A stretch of DNA of 64,000 bases from JAFDWR01 sp038216655 (GCA_038216655.1 JBBQPZ010000014.1:29182-93181), one strand, 5' to 3'. Shown: positions 10,674 to 19,526, counted from the stretch's first letter. Numbers and translations: made by a program. Notes: generated from the letters alone by a model not told the origin.

Positions 10674-10721
10674 TATTATAAGTACCTGCCTAGCGCCAAC
10701 CATGCCTCCGAAATTTTGTGT

Positions 10722-12254
10722 ATGGATTTGACGTCATTGCAATTTGATTTCGAGGAAGACGAGAGAAAACGCCTGGAAGTGTTGCGCTGCCTTGGGATAT
10801 TGGATACAGAAGAGGAGCAAATATTTCAGGATGCCGTTATGTTGGCGTCCTTGATCTGCGGCATGCCGATATCGTTGATCTCTTTGATCGACCGGGATCG
10901 CCAATGGTTCAAGGCGAAGTGTGGGTTGAGCCTTTCCGAGACATCTCGTGGAGTGTCATTTTGCGATACGGCAATCCGGACTCCATCCTCCACGCTTCTC
11001 GTCGAGGATGCGCGCACTGACGCGCGGTTTAGTTCGAACGAGTTGGTGACGGGACCTTTCAACTTGCGGTTCTATGCCGGTGCTCCAATTATCGCCAGTG
11101 ATGTTGCGGTCGGGGCTCTTTGTGTCATCGGCAAGGAGCCAGGGCATCTGAATGGTGGGCAAATCGATGCCCTCGAAGCATTGGCACGTCAAGTCTCCAA
11201 ATTCCTTGAGGCCAGATTATTGAATCATGAGATTAACGAGAAGAATCGGTGTCTGACCCAAATCAAAGTCGAGCTCCAGGCCGTTATCGAAGACGCGACA
11301 GACTTGAGCCGTAAACTGATGCACTCCTCGGAACGCTTCGCTAACCTCTTCCAAGGGCTCCCTGTGGCCTGCATGACTGTGGACAACAGTGGCAACGTTA
11401 TGGAATGGAATGAGATGAGTACGCGACTCTACGGATATGAGCCCTGGGAGTCTTTCGGCAACAATGTAGTTGACCTAATCGCTCCCGTTCAAAGTCGTCA
11501 GGTCACGGATGAAACGCTAAAAGAGACGGCTCGATTGGGCGAAAAGGCAGAAGCGGTTGAGTTGCATGTGAGGGGAAAGGGCGGGAAGCCGATCTGGGTC
11601 CTTTCAAAGGCACTCACTCTGACGAACGCCGAGGGTGAAGTGGTGGGGCTGATCATATCAAGCGTCGACATCACCGATCGAAAGAGGGCTGAGGCCAAGG
11701 TTCTTGCCAGCCAGAAGTTGGTTGCCCGCCAGAAGCGAAAGCTGGAACAAGCCAACACTTGGCTTAAAAATCTCGCGACGACCGATGCCCTCACTGGCAT
11801 CCACAATCACAGAGCTTTTCAGGACTTCCTGCAAACGGTCTTTGCCGGGAGCAAGAGATCGGGCGAGCCCCTTTCGCTCCTCCTGCTCGACGTGGACAAG
11901 TTCAAGTCCGTAAACGATGATTTCGGCCATCCTGCAGGGGACGCTGTTCTTAGTCAATTGGCAGTCATTCTTCGATCGAGTGCCAGGAAGAGTAGTTTTG
12001 TAGCTCGATATGGAGGTGAAGAGTTTGCAATCGTTTTGCCAGGAGCAGGTGCCGTTGAGGCAGTCCGGGCCGCAGAGCGGCATCGATCGGCGATTGAACA
12101 AAGCTCCTGGAGTTTTCGCCAGGTCACGGCAAGTTTCGGCGTTGCTACTCTGACGGCGGAGATGAACTCTCCTTCCGAATTAATCAAGTCCGCTGATACC
12201 GCCTCTTTATTGTTCAAAACGGTCCGGACGAAATTGCGTGAGTCTCTTCAATGA
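10722..12254 (+). CDS. GAF-PAS-GGDEF diguanylate cyclase
   Basis: 510 residues, cytoplasmic. A GAF domain (about 20-165), a coiled-coil linker (~165-215), a PAS domain with VACMTVDNSGNVMEWNEMST (~225-340) and a GGDEF domain (~350-505) are visible. The active-site signature is GGEEF (431-435), so synthesis of cyclic di-GMP from two GTP is likely. The RxxD inhibitory site that precedes GGEEF in many cyclases is absent. The C-terminal helix (SADTASLLFKTVRT) departs from the usual RADEALYxAK form. The upstream part of the frame was excluded because the conserved sequence begins after ATG 10722. Confidence 0.87.
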   Translation: MDLTSLQFDFEEDERKRLEVLRCLGILDTEEEQIFQDAVMLASLICGMPISLISLIDRDRQWFKAKCGLSLSETSRGVSFCDTAIRTPSSTLLVEDARTDARFSSNELVTGPFNLRFYAGAPIIASDVAVGALCVIGKEPGHLNGGQIDALEALARQVSKFLEARLLNHEINEKNRCLTQIKVELQAVIEDATDLSRKLMHSSERFANLFQGLPVACMTVDNSGNVMEWNEMSTRLYGYEPWESFGNNVVDLIAPVQSRQVTDETLKETARLGEKAEAVELHVRGKGGKPIWVLSKALTLTNAEGEVVGLIISSVDITDRKRAEAKVLASQKLVARQKRKLEQANTWLKNLATTDALTGIHNHRAFQDFLQTVFAGSKRSGEPLSLLLLDVDKFKSVNDDFGHPAGDAVLSQLAVILRSSARKSSFVARYGGEEFAIVLPGAGAVEAVRAAERHRSAIEQSSWSFRQVTASFGVATLTAEMNSPSELIKSADTASLLFKTVRTKLRESLQ

Positions 12255-12313
12255 GTTCCACGCTTCGGAGAAGGCATCTTGATGCAGGGGTTTGAGGGTC
12301 GCTTCGCGCGGAT

Positions 12314-12336
12314 GGTTGGGTCTGCCTAACCCAACC
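12314..12336. terminator. hairpin between convergent genes
   Basis: GGTTGGGT, a 7-base loop, then ACCCAACC. It lies between the ends of the GGDEF gene (+) and the PEP-CTERM gene (-). No T-run. Confidence 0.4.
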
Positions 12337-12424
12337 TCCACTTGTGGTGTGAGGCGACGCCCCGATAATGAATCCTTCCCGCCGCCATCGCCTGAATGGA
12401 CGGTTCTTCTTCCCGACCAGAGGT

Positions 12425-13507
12425 CTACTTCCGTCGACGCAGGAAGGCGAGAACGGCGAGCCCCAGGCCCACCACCGTTGTCGGCTCTGGAACGGGGTTT
12501 GTCAAGGGAGTCATCAGGTAAGCCCTTAGCTGCCCGTCGAAGTATCCCGTCCCGGCAACCTGCCCGGATGCGTTGACCGACTGCGCGTCGAAAAGCTGCC
12601 AATGGCTGGACGTCACCGAGTCCGCAACCAGACTCTGCAGGTCGACCATCGCGCCCGAACGCCACAAGAAGGCGTGCTGGCCACTGGAGTTGCCGCTGCG
12701 TCCGACAATCCAGTCGCTTCCGTTGACCCCGAACGCTGTGCTGTAGGTATCACCGCCGAGGAGCCCGAGGCCGGTCATGAGACCGTTGGCGTACAGAAAG
12801 CCCTGTTGGCCGAGGTTCGACCCGCTATGCCCTACCACGTGGCCCGCGCCGTTGAGACTGAAGGCGGTGCTGTAGGCACCTCCGTTGAGGATCCCGAGTG
12901 AGTGCACCCCGTTGGTGTCCCAACTAACCGCGGTGCTCCCGGATGCTCCGATGCTCTGGCCGATCATCAGACCGGAGTCGTTGATCCCATAGGCCGTCGC
13001 GTCGGTGTCAAGGCCCAACGTCCCGAGAATCGTGGAGTTGTGACCGTCCCACTTGTAGGCTTTCAACCCCGAAGAGGTCGACGCCCAACCGACAACCGTG
13101 CCGGATGAGTTGATTCCTCCGGAGTAGGTGATCGTCGCTCCGCTTACCGGGTCGAACGTGGAGCCCGAGCTGCCGATCCAGGTCGCCGCATGCCCGGTGG
13201 TTGAGCCCATCGCGGCGTAGCCAGCCGCTTGCCCTGAACTGTTGATAACCCGGCCCCGGGCGTCGGATTGGCCGGATGCCGGGCTGAGGACGTGCAGACC
13301 CGTGGTCGCATCCCAGGTGAAGCCCCGCTCACCGACCGAAGTCGTACCCCAGCCAACGACCTGGCCCGAATCATTGAGCCCCATGCCGTAGCTGGAAGAC
13401 CCGCCGAGGGTCCCCAAATTCTGAATCTTATATTGCAGCGTGTCGGCGTTTGCCGAGCAAGCAAGAAAACCTAGCCCGCTAAGAGCCAGCACCCATTTTG
13501 TTTTCAT
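12425..13507 (-). CDS. PEP-CTERM sorted HAF-repeat extracellular protein
   Basis: 360 residues. A signal peptide (MKTKWVLALSGLGFLACSANA) is followed by about seven repeats of the extracellular HAF type, each resembling LGTLGG-YSTAFGVNGSGQVVG. The C-terminus VPEPTTVVGLGLAVLAFLRR is a textbook PEP-CTERM signal: Pro-Glu-Pro, a membrane segment and an arginine cluster. Such proteins are processed by an exosortase (EpsH-type) and go to the cell surface or matrix; no exosortase is in the window. The start at 13507 was chosen for the signal peptide; GGAG is about ten bases upstream. Confidence 0.9.
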   Translation of the reverse strand: MKTKWVLALSGLGFLACSANADTLQYKIQNLGTLGGSSSYGMGLNDSGQVVGWGTTSVGERGFTWDATTGLHVLSPASGQSDARGRVINSSGQAAGYAAMGSTTGHAATWIGSSGSTFDPVSGATITYSGGINSSGTVVGWASTSSGLKAYKWDGHNSTILGTLGLDTDATAYGINDSGLMIGQSIGASGSTAVSWDTNGVHSLGILNGGAYSTAFSLNGAGHVVGHSGSNLGQQGFLYANGLMTGLGLLGGDTYSTAFGVNGSDWIVGRSGNSSGQHAFLWRSGAMVDLQSLVADSVTSSHWQLFDAQSVNASGQVAGTGYFDGQLRAYLMTPLTNPVPEPTTVVGLGLAVLAFLRRRK

Positions 13508-13697
13508 CCTCTCCAACTCCAGGATCGCCAATTCGCGATCGCAAGTAGAGAGAATGTAGCGCAGCTAATGCATTAGTCCAACAAAATCAAGTCGAATCTG
13601 GTGGGTTTGCCTGCTGGCATTTTCATCGAAATGAAGTCGAATGGCCCCGCTCACTCCAAACCTGAAGGTCGGAGTGCGCAAGCAGGAAGAGCCAAGA
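13508..13697. other. intergenic region between two secreted-protein genes
   Basis: Contains a likely minus-strand promoter for the PEP-CTERM gene: TACATT lies near 13552-13557, about 45 bases before the start. Nothing else was recognised. Confidence 0.35.
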
Positions 13698-14474
13698 TCA
13701 GCGACGATATACCGGATTGCCGTAGATGTCGCGAATCGTATAGACATTCGAGCTGCTGTAGACGGCATAGCTAGGCAATACTGTCAGGTATTGATTTACC
13801 TGAATCGGTCTGGATCCACTGACGACCGAAAGGTAGTCCCCTACACGGTAATTCACGTTCTGTCGCCCGTAATACCACTGGGGTCCAAGATCGACTACAA
13901 CGGAGCCAGCTCCGGATTGAATCACTGCCGCCGCATAAGGGACGTTGTTCAGGGTGTAGGTGGTCAGATCGGATATCTCGCCGCTGACCGTGTTCGGCCC
14001 AATTGGCGGAGTCACATTCTCCGTCACCTCAACGCCTGTCCAGTAGGCACGACCCCCCGGCCAGCGCAGCGCGAGAACATCGCCTCCCTGACCGTTGAGA
14101 AGAACTTGGGAAGCGAGAATGACCCCGTGCCCCGAGACCATGACCTTGCGGCCCGATATCTGGACAGTGTCCCGGACACGTACCTTGGCGATTTGATTGT
14201 CAACAAACCACTTCGGCCCGAGGTCAACGATTGCCGTACCACCGCCGTCGTGATTACGGACGAGAAGGGTGACTTCATCATCGGTTGCCCCGGCCGGGCG
14301 ATCAACTTGAATCCCCGTGACACGACCCTTGAAAGTGACGGGTGTGCCAGATCTGAAAGCCCGAGCATATTGATCGGTCGACTGATCGTTATGAGGATTC
14401 CGAACGACCTGCGCCATCGCGGACGGGCCCATCAAAGTAAGGGCCGTTGCCAAAGTCAAAACCAGCTTCTGCAT
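13698..14474 (-). CDS. secreted protein with a duplicated OB-like domain
   Basis: 258 residues, unnamed. The signal peptide MQKLVLTLATALTLMGPSAMA is followed by two similar segments (about 45-130 and 150-240). Each has the pattern: strand, then xVVDLGPxW(F/Y), then a VRVxDxVxxSG turn, as in IVDLGPKWF and VVDLGPQWY. This suggests an internal duplication of a small beta-barrel, perhaps OB-like (inference). No catalytic residues are evident. A TAGATA -10-like box and GGGAG ribosome-binding site precede the start. Likely periplasmic. Confidence 0.72.
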   Translation of the reverse strand: MQKLVLTLATALTLMGPSAMAQVVRNPHNDQSTDQYARAFRSGTPVTFKGRVTGIQVDRPAGATDDEVTLLVRNHDGGGTAIVDLGPKWFVDNQIAKVRVRDTVQISGRKVMVSGHGVILASQVLLNGQGGDVLALRWPGGRAYWTGVEVTENVTPPIGPNTVSGEISDLTTYTLNNVPYAAAVIQSGAGSVVVDLGPQWYYGRQNVNYRVGDYLSVVSGSRPIQVNQYLTVLPSYAVYSSSNVYTIRDIYGNPVYRR

Positions 14475-14535
14475 TGCAAATCTCCCGAGTTATCTACCCG
14501 TTCGACTTGCCGAAGGGGGTTACAGGTTCCAAGCT

Positions 14536-15693
14536 TCAGGCAATCCAGCGCACGCGGCTCGGCGATCCCTGCATGATCAGTTCCTCAACGGTGAGGGCTC
14601 CGGGAATATCCAGTGCGATCAACGGGGGGGCATCCCCAACCGCAATCTGCCACCGGGGTAGCTCTAATCCAGGAACAGACCGGGCTCCCATCTCGGTCGC
14701 CATCTGCCAGACTTCCTCGGCCAACAAAGGTCGACCGCGGTGCCGGCTCACTTCAAGCGCAGCCCGCATTTCGGCGAAGAAGTCGATCGGGCCGCTGCTG
14801 GCCGCCGAGTCGAGTCCGAGTCCGACCACGACTCCCGCATCGAGCAGCTCGCGAATCGGGGCGATGGGGCATCCGAGGGTCACATTCGAGCGGGGACAAT
14901 GGGCCACCGTGACGCCTCGCTCGGCGAGAACCGCCGGGTCTTCCGGTTCGATCGCGCAACAGTGGACGAATTGAGCACCACAGCGGACAAGGCCAAGTTC
15001 GTCTAAAGTGCCGATGATTGACTTGCCGTGGGGCTGGAACCCGATCGCGGCGGGTCGGTCGCCTTGCCTCAACGGTCCCGAGCCGTCGCGGGTGAACTGG
15101 CTCTCAAGCGCGGTCTCGGCTACATGGATGCTGAACGGACTGCCCGAGGCTCCGATCTCCGCAAGTGTCTGATGATCGACGGTGAACGCGGTATGGGGTG
15201 AGAGCAGGACGGGACCGTTGAACGCGGTGCGGTTGATGGCGGCATTCGCCTCGATCTCCGCGAGGCGCTCGGTCCGAGTGTCCATCATGTAGGAGGTGAT
15301 CACTTCTTGGAACATCACGCCCTTTAGTTGGGCTTTCGCGAGGGCAGCCCCGGAGTAGGGTCGGTCACTATGCTCGCCGATCGCCGCGACCCCGGTGGCG
15401 AGGTTTTCGCGCGCCGCGACGAGGCAGTCGTGGGCGACTTCCGCTGGAGTTTGCAAGGGCTTCAGGCGGGTGATTTCGCGAATCCACGGCCAGTATTCGC
15501 CCGAAGGCATTTTCCCGAGCATGCCCCGATATTCAAGGTGGGAGTGGACGTTGACGAAAGCGGTCGAGAGGACGTACGGGTCGGGCATCCCCGTTTGGGG
15601 TCCGAGGTGAGTGATCTGCCCGTTTTCAACCTCAAGCTCCAAGCCAAGCTCAAGTCGACCGTCAAGGACGATCCCGTAGGGACGAAGGCGCAT
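14536..15693 (-). CDS. amidohydrolase (cytosine deaminase/chlorohydrolase-like)
   Basis: 385 residues of the metal-dependent amidohydrolase superfamily, subgroup of MtaD/SsnA/guanine-deaminase-like enzymes. Visible metal and catalytic motifs are HSHLEYRG (about 49-56), HVAE (about 190), HCCAIE (about 240), HCPRSN (about 257) and GLGLDSAASSG (about 287). It probably hydrolyses an amino or amide group on a ring or nucleoside-like substrate; the exact substrate is not visible. It starts two bases after the stop of the pseudopilin gene, so both are on one transcript. Confidence 0.85.
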   Translation of the reverse strand: MRLRPYGIVLDGRLELGLELEVENGQITHLGPQTGMPDPYVLSTAFVNVHSHLEYRGMLGKMPSGEYWPWIREITRLKPLQTPAEVAHDCLVAARENLATGVAAIGEHSDRPYSGAALAKAQLKGVMFQEVITSYMMDTRTERLAEIEANAAINRTAFNGPVLLSPHTAFTVDHQTLAEIGASGSPFSIHVAETALESQFTRDGSGPLRQGDRPAAIGFQPHGKSIIGTLDELGLVRCGAQFVHCCAIEPEDPAVLAERGVTVAHCPRSNVTLGCPIAPIRELLDAGVVVGLGLDSAASSGPIDFFAEMRAALEVSRHRGRPLLAEEVWQMATEMGARSVPGLELPRWQIAVGDAPPLIALDIPGALTVEELIMQGSPSRVRWIA

Positions 15694-15695
15694 GC

Positions 15696-16376
15696 CTAAA
15701 GCTGAACGCTCCAGGCCGTCTGCAACTGATCGGCGTTGAGTGACTTGACGTGGAAGTCGCCAAAGAGACAGTTGTAGCGGTAGTCGTGGGTCAATTGGAG
15801 GAATGTCTCGAAGTCGTCGTCAAGGCGAAGGGCGCGGGAGGCGGAATGCCAGTGCCCGGCCCCATCGAAGAGGTAATTGACGTTGGCGGGAAGCTGGAAG
15901 TTCGTCTGGGTCAGCGCGCGGAAAGCGATTTCTGTGCGGAAGAAGTAGCTGGACTTGTAGAGGTTCCACATCTTCGGCTTGGTCGGGAAGGGTTCCGGAT
16001 GCCCATTGATGAAGTGCTGATCTAGGACCTCGGTTCCGATGTCACCCGGGCATCGGAAGACATCAGTGCTCTTGCAGTAGGGCTGGAGCACGTCCACGAG
16101 GAGTGGCATTGAAGAGATACGCTGCTGCCAATCCGGATGACTGTCCCAAATCTCGGGCGCCCACTTGTCGGAGGCGTCCAAGGCGTTGGGGAAGGCGTCG
16201 TCGTCGTCCGCCATGTACATCGAGGTAGCGGCTCCGGCTTGGTGTAGGTTGCTGATGCAGGAAGCCTGCTTGGCGGACCGCTTCGCGGACGCGAAAACGG
16301 GGAAGAGAATGGCCGCGAGGATCGCGATGATCGTGATCACAACCAGCAGTTCAATTAGCGTAAAGGCTCTCCGCAT
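15696..16376 (-). CDS. type-IV-pilin-like protein with N-terminal methylation motif
   Basis: 226 residues. The N-terminus MRRAFTLIELLVVITIIAIL is the classic prepilin cleavage/methylation signal followed by a hydrophobic helix. The C-terminus has LFGDFHVKSL, similar to the DG-HVK tag of the DUF1559-like pseudopilins abundant in planctomycetes and Armatimonadota. It should be processed by a prepilin peptidase and sit in the envelope or a pseudopilus. The internal start at 16376 is preferred over an upstream ATG because it opens the signal and follows GAGGTTGAG. Confidence 0.88.
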   Translation of the reverse strand: MRRAFTLIELLVVITIIAILAAILFPVFASAKRSAKQASCISNLHQAGAATSMYMADDDDAFPNALDASDKWAPEIWDSHPDWQQRISSMPLLVDVLQPYCKSTDVFRCPGDIGTEVLDQHFINGHPEPFPTKPKMWNLYKSSYFFRTEIAFRALTQTNFQLPANVNYLFDGAGHWHSASRALRLDDDFETFLQLTHDYRYNCLFGDFHVKSLNADQLQTAWSVQL

Positions 16377-16439
16377 CTCAACCTCAAGAACGCGACAATT
16401 GCCGCTCCGGTTCCATGGTATCACCGGTTCTAGCCAATT

Positions 16440-16510
16440 GAGTCGGAGTCTGAGTCTGAGCTGGCATTGTAGTTGAGGTTGGAGGCCAAATCAGACTCAG
16501 ACTCCGACTC
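16440..16510. repeat. 20-bp perfect inverted repeat built of GAGTC words
   Basis: Left arm 16440-16459 and right arm 16491-16510 are exact reverse complements separated by 31 bases. More GAGTC/GACTC-type words continue to about 16535. It lies between divergent genes, so transcripts in either direction would carry the hairpin. Confidence 0.85.
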
Positions 16511-16636
16511 ACACCCTCAGACTCCAACTCCGAGAGACTTGCGTAACGGGGGGTCCGCGAAGGTATCCTAACTTGCTGCGTTAGACGACCTCGCGGCAAC
16601 CCCGATTTCCTTGCGCAACCGAACCTGAGGCAACCA

Positions 16637-18454
16637 TTGGCGAAAACGATTGAACTGAAGCCCGAAGAAATTTTTGCTCGCTCCTACGTGGACCGACTGA
16701 TCCTTGAGAAACTCACGGAAATGGAATCCGCGGTCAAGCTCGGTGAGCTTGCCGACCAGCTTTCCGGCGACGGGATCGGCCTGTCGACGGTGAAATCGCT
16801 GCTCGCCTCCAATCCGGAAGCGTTTGCCTACCACGAGCGAAAGTGGGTTCCTGCCGCGCGCATTGCGAGCATGGGCCGTCCGTTCAACGAGGCGATCCGC
16901 CTTATCGTTCACGGCTTCGGTGGTCCGATGCCGTTCGAACTCGTCGCCCAAGAGCTTGCCCGCTCCCGCCACGAAGATGTCGACGGTCTCCGCCCGCGCC
17001 TCGAGCGCATTATCGAGCGTGATGCCCAGTTTCTCATGACCCCCGATGAGCGCGTTTCGCTCGTCGCCTGGGGCTTTGCTGCTACTTCTGAGACTCCGGA
17101 GCGCGCGTTCGCACTTAACAACGTGGACGCTGCGGAAGTTGAGGCGTTGACCAAGAAGCTCGGCAAGTTCGACTGGCGCACCGAAGACGCTTTCTCCCGC
17201 GCCGTGCAGGCTGCCGCCCCGATCTCCCTGAAGGTCCTTGGTGCCGCCGCTTGGATGGCGATGAACCCGGCCGACCCGCGGTCGCCGCAGATTTACGACG
17301 CCAAGGAGTTCTACTCTCACGTCACAGGCGTGTCCGGCTATGTGCTCGCGCCCAACGGCATTATCTATCCCGAATCGGAAGCCAAGAAGTGGGTCGTCAC
17401 CGCGACGCGCCTCGCCGACAAGCTCGCTCCGACGGTCGAGATGGAAGACGCCGCCCCGATCGAAATGAAGACCGAGGACACAGCTCGCATGGTCGAGCGC
17501 ATTCTCGCTTCCACCGATACGGTCGTGGCCACCAAGCTTCTCGAAGAGTTTTACGAGATCACGCCTTCGACGCGGACGTTCCCGGACGACCTCGCCAACG
17601 TAATGACTGCGCTCAAGGCGGACGCACGGGTCCAATGGGTTGGCGGCGATCGCTTCCGCAAGGCGGGCGACCTCCCCGACTTCATCAACAGCGTGCCCGA
17701 GCCGTTCTTCTTCGTACAGACGGAGAACGTCGACGAGGAAGGCGAACTGATCGACGTCGAACTTACGGACGAGGGTCTCAGCTCCTCACTCCGCAAGCTG
17801 CTCGTTCACCCGCTTGCGATGGACGTGCTTGACGAGGATCCGATGCCGGCTCCGAAGACCACTCCGGAGAGCCTGCGCTTGGTGCTCAAGTCGATCCACC
17901 GTGAGCTGGGCACGTTCCCGCTCGCGCAGTTCCCGAACGACTGGATCTCCGCCAATCCGAAGCTTCAGGATCTGATCCTAATCGATCCGACCGGGCGCGA
18001 GTTGCAGGTCTGGGTCAACCACGAGGCTCGCCTCATCTACAACTTCTTCGACTGGTGGTTCGAGCAGCCGGTCGAGAGTGGCGCGGTCTTCACGCTGACC
18101 ACGACCCCGAGGGCAAACGTCCTTGAGTTCAACTGGATGGACCAGCCGGACCCGGTCGTTTACATCTCCTCGCAGCGAATGGAAGAACTCCGAACGCTGG
18201 GAGCCGAGGCGGAAGGGAAGAGCACCCTCGATCTGTTGATCCTCACGATGGGTCACTGGCCGAAGGGCGCGGATTACCTCACGATCCTCGCTGAACTGAA
18301 CGTGGCCCGCCGCGTCAGTCGCCGCCTAGTCGCCTCGTTGCTTTCGAGCTACGTTTGCTTCTACCAGCGCTCCGGCTCGCCGGTCTGGCACTTCGATCCG
18401 AAGAAGGTCGAGCAAGGCTTCGACAAGACGAAGAAGAAGTTCATCAAGAAGTAG
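16637..18454 (+). CDS. large protein with several winged-helix-like segments, unknown function
   Basis: 605 residues, mostly soluble and acidic, not assigned to a known family. Four segments look like winged helices with a three-helix start and a closing W-beta turn: about 10-75 (ends HERKWVPAARI), 80-155 (ends FLMTPDERVSLVAW), 285-355 (ends VQWVGGDRFRKAGDLPDF) and 530-600 (ends SPVWHFDPKK). The region between (about 360-520) is globular. The C-terminus is Lys-rich. The TTG start follows a TGAGG with six-base spacing. Repeated winged helices suggest nucleic-acid binding or a transcription or chromosome role (inference only). It is followed by rpsT on the same strand. Confidence 0.7.
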   Translation: MAKTIELKPEEIFARSYVDRLILEKLTEMESAVKLGELADQLSGDGIGLSTVKSLLASNPEAFAYHERKWVPAARIASMGRPFNEAIRLIVHGFGGPMPFELVAQELARSRHEDVDGLRPRLERIIERDAQFLMTPDERVSLVAWGFAATSETPERAFALNNVDAAEVEALTKKLGKFDWRTEDAFSRAVQAAAPISLKVLGAAAWMAMNPADPRSPQIYDAKEFYSHVTGVSGYVLAPNGIIYPESEAKKWVVTATRLADKLAPTVEMEDAAPIEMKTEDTARMVERILASTDTVVATKLLEEFYEITPSTRTFPDDLANVMTALKADARVQWVGGDRFRKAGDLPDFINSVPEPFFFVQTENVDEEGELIDVELTDEGLSSSLRKLLVHPLAMDVLDEDPMPAPKTTPESLRLVLKSIHRELGTFPLAQFPNDWISANPKLQDLILIDPTGRELQVWVNHEARLIYNFFDWWFEQPVESGAVFTLTTTPRANVLEFNWMDQPDPVVYISSQRMEELRTLGAEAEGKSTLDLLILTMGHWPKGADYLTILAELNVARRVSRRLVASLLSSYVCFYQRSGSPVWHFDPKKVEQGFDKTKKKFIKK

Positions 18455-18460
18455 AAACCG

Positions 18461-18530
18461 GGGTGTTAGGTGTTTGGTGTTAGGTTCAAAAGGCCAACCG
18501 AATTCCTAACACCTCACACCTCACACTTTC
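18461..18530. repeat. inverted repeat built of GGTGTTAGG words
   Basis: The left side GGTGTTAGGTGTTTGGTGTT is mirrored by CCTAACACCTCACACCTCAC. The 18-mer at 18468-18485 recurs exactly, inverted, at 46528-46545. Confidence 0.7.
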
Positions 18531-18537
18531 CACGCGG

Positions 18538-18543
18538 TATAAT
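18538..18543 (+). promoter_or_regulatory. -10 box TATAAT of rpsT
   Basis: A perfect TATAAT ends 19 bases before the rpsT ATG, leaving a leader of roughly a dozen bases with no purine-rich SD. A short or near-leaderless transcript is expected. Confidence 0.65.
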
Positions 18544-18562
18544 CCTGCACCTAACCTGAACC

Positions 18563-18838
18563 ATGGCTAATAAGAAATCGAGTAAGAAAGATCTGCGACG
18601 CATCGCGAAGCGAAGCGTGGCTAACAAGCAGATCAAGACATCGCTGAAGACCTACGTCAAGAAGGTCCGCGTGGCCGCTGCCGCTGGCGATGCGCCCGCG
18701 ACGACCACGGCGCTCACCACCGCGGTGAAGATGCTGGATAAGGCCGTGCAGAAAGGTGTCATCCACCGCAACGCCGCCGCCCGCCGCAAGAGCCGAGCTG
18801 CAAAGGCCGCAAACAAGGCCGTCGCCGCCAAGGCGTAG
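18563..18838 (+). CDS. rpsT: 30S ribosomal protein S20
   Basis: 91 residues, highly basic, with the S20 pattern of an ANKKSSKKDLRRIAKRS N-terminus, a central helical NKQIKTSLKTYVKKVR and the C-terminal VQKGVIHRNAAARRKSR motif. It binds 16S rRNA helices 9 and 44 in the small subunit. Monocistronic, between its own TATAAT box and a strong terminator. Confidence 0.97.
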   Translation: MANKKSSKKDLRRIAKRSVANKQIKTSLKTYVKKVRVAAAAGDAPATTTALTTAVKMLDKAVQKGVIHRNAAARRKSRAAKAANKAVAAKA

Positions 18839-18852
18839 CCTCTCAAGCTTCG

Positions 18853-18888
18853 ACAGCCCCGGGTCCTTTTGGACTCGGGGCTGTTTTG
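18853..18888 (+). terminator. rho-independent terminator of rpsT
   Basis: Stem ACAGCCCCGGGTCC with TTTT loop and GGACTCGGGGCTGT (one G-T pair), followed by TTTGTGTTT. Confidence 0.92.
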
Positions 18889-18924
18889 TGTTTGGTCGCG
18901 CGGTTCGGTGACTTTGGCTTGTTC

Positions 18925-19073
18925 GTCATCCTGAGTAGGCTGGCACAGTTCACTTGTCTTCTTCGGACTCATTGTTCGGGCTCTCTGTGTAGCCGCGTGT
19001 CCTAGCCCACGTAATTCCAATTTCGGTTCTGGGGATCCGGGGTCCTTCGACTCGCAAACTCGCTCAGGATGAC
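18925..19073. repeat. palindromic element, GTCATCC family, copy 1
   Basis: Begins GTCATCCTGAG and ends CTCAGGATGAC, with an interior related to the copies at 19145 and 49316 (ccttcgactcgc words). No coding potential. Confidence 0.65.
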
Positions 19074-19150
19074 GGATAGAGGAGACAAATGAACTGTGTC
19101 AGCCTACTGAGTAGGTTGTCAACCTTCATTTGTCTCCTCTATCCGTCATC
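19068..19150. repeat. 26-bp perfect inverted repeat with a nested palindrome
   Basis: Arms 19068-19093 and 19125-19150 are exact reverse complements. Inside lies CCTAC-TGA-GTAGG (19103-19115). It bridges two adjacent GTCATCC elements. Confidence 0.88.
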
Positions 19151-19310
19151 CAGCGAAGCGCCGAGCCCCAGCGAAGGCAGCGAAGTCGAAGGATACTCAG
19201 TCCAGTCTCCGACTCTCTGCGAACGCGACGGTTCGCTAAGTCGGAAGCTTTGTCAGTGATCCTTCGACTGCGTCGACTCGCTAAGGCTCGTGGACTCCGC
19301 TCTGGATGAC
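19145..19310. repeat. palindromic element, GTCATCC family, copy 2
   Basis: 166 bases bounded by GTCATCC and GGATGAC, sharing long stretches with the copy at 49316-49484, including GTGATCCTTCGACTGCGTCG and CTCCGTCCAGTCTCCGAC-like strings. Likely a non-autonomous mobile or REP-like element. Confidence 0.75.
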
Positions 19311-19380
19311 GGACCCAAAAGAAGGACAAATGGAGCTTGATAGGCTACTGAGCGGAGTGCCGAGATTAAGCTAAGGCACG

Positions 19381-19494
19381 TAGTCGAAGGACCCTGGATC
19401 CTAACCCCGTACTTCCAATCGGGTTAAGGGAATTAGAGATCCTTCGACTGCGAAACCCTTCGCCAAGGCTCGGTTTTCCGCTCTGGATAACGGA
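19381..19494. repeat. partial GTCATCC-family element
   Basis: Shares AGATCCTTCGACTGCG and CTCTGGAT words with the full copies but has a degenerate end (GGATAACGG). Confidence 0.5.
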
Positions 19495-19526
19495 GTCGTT
19501 GACTCCAACTCAGACTCAGATTCGGA

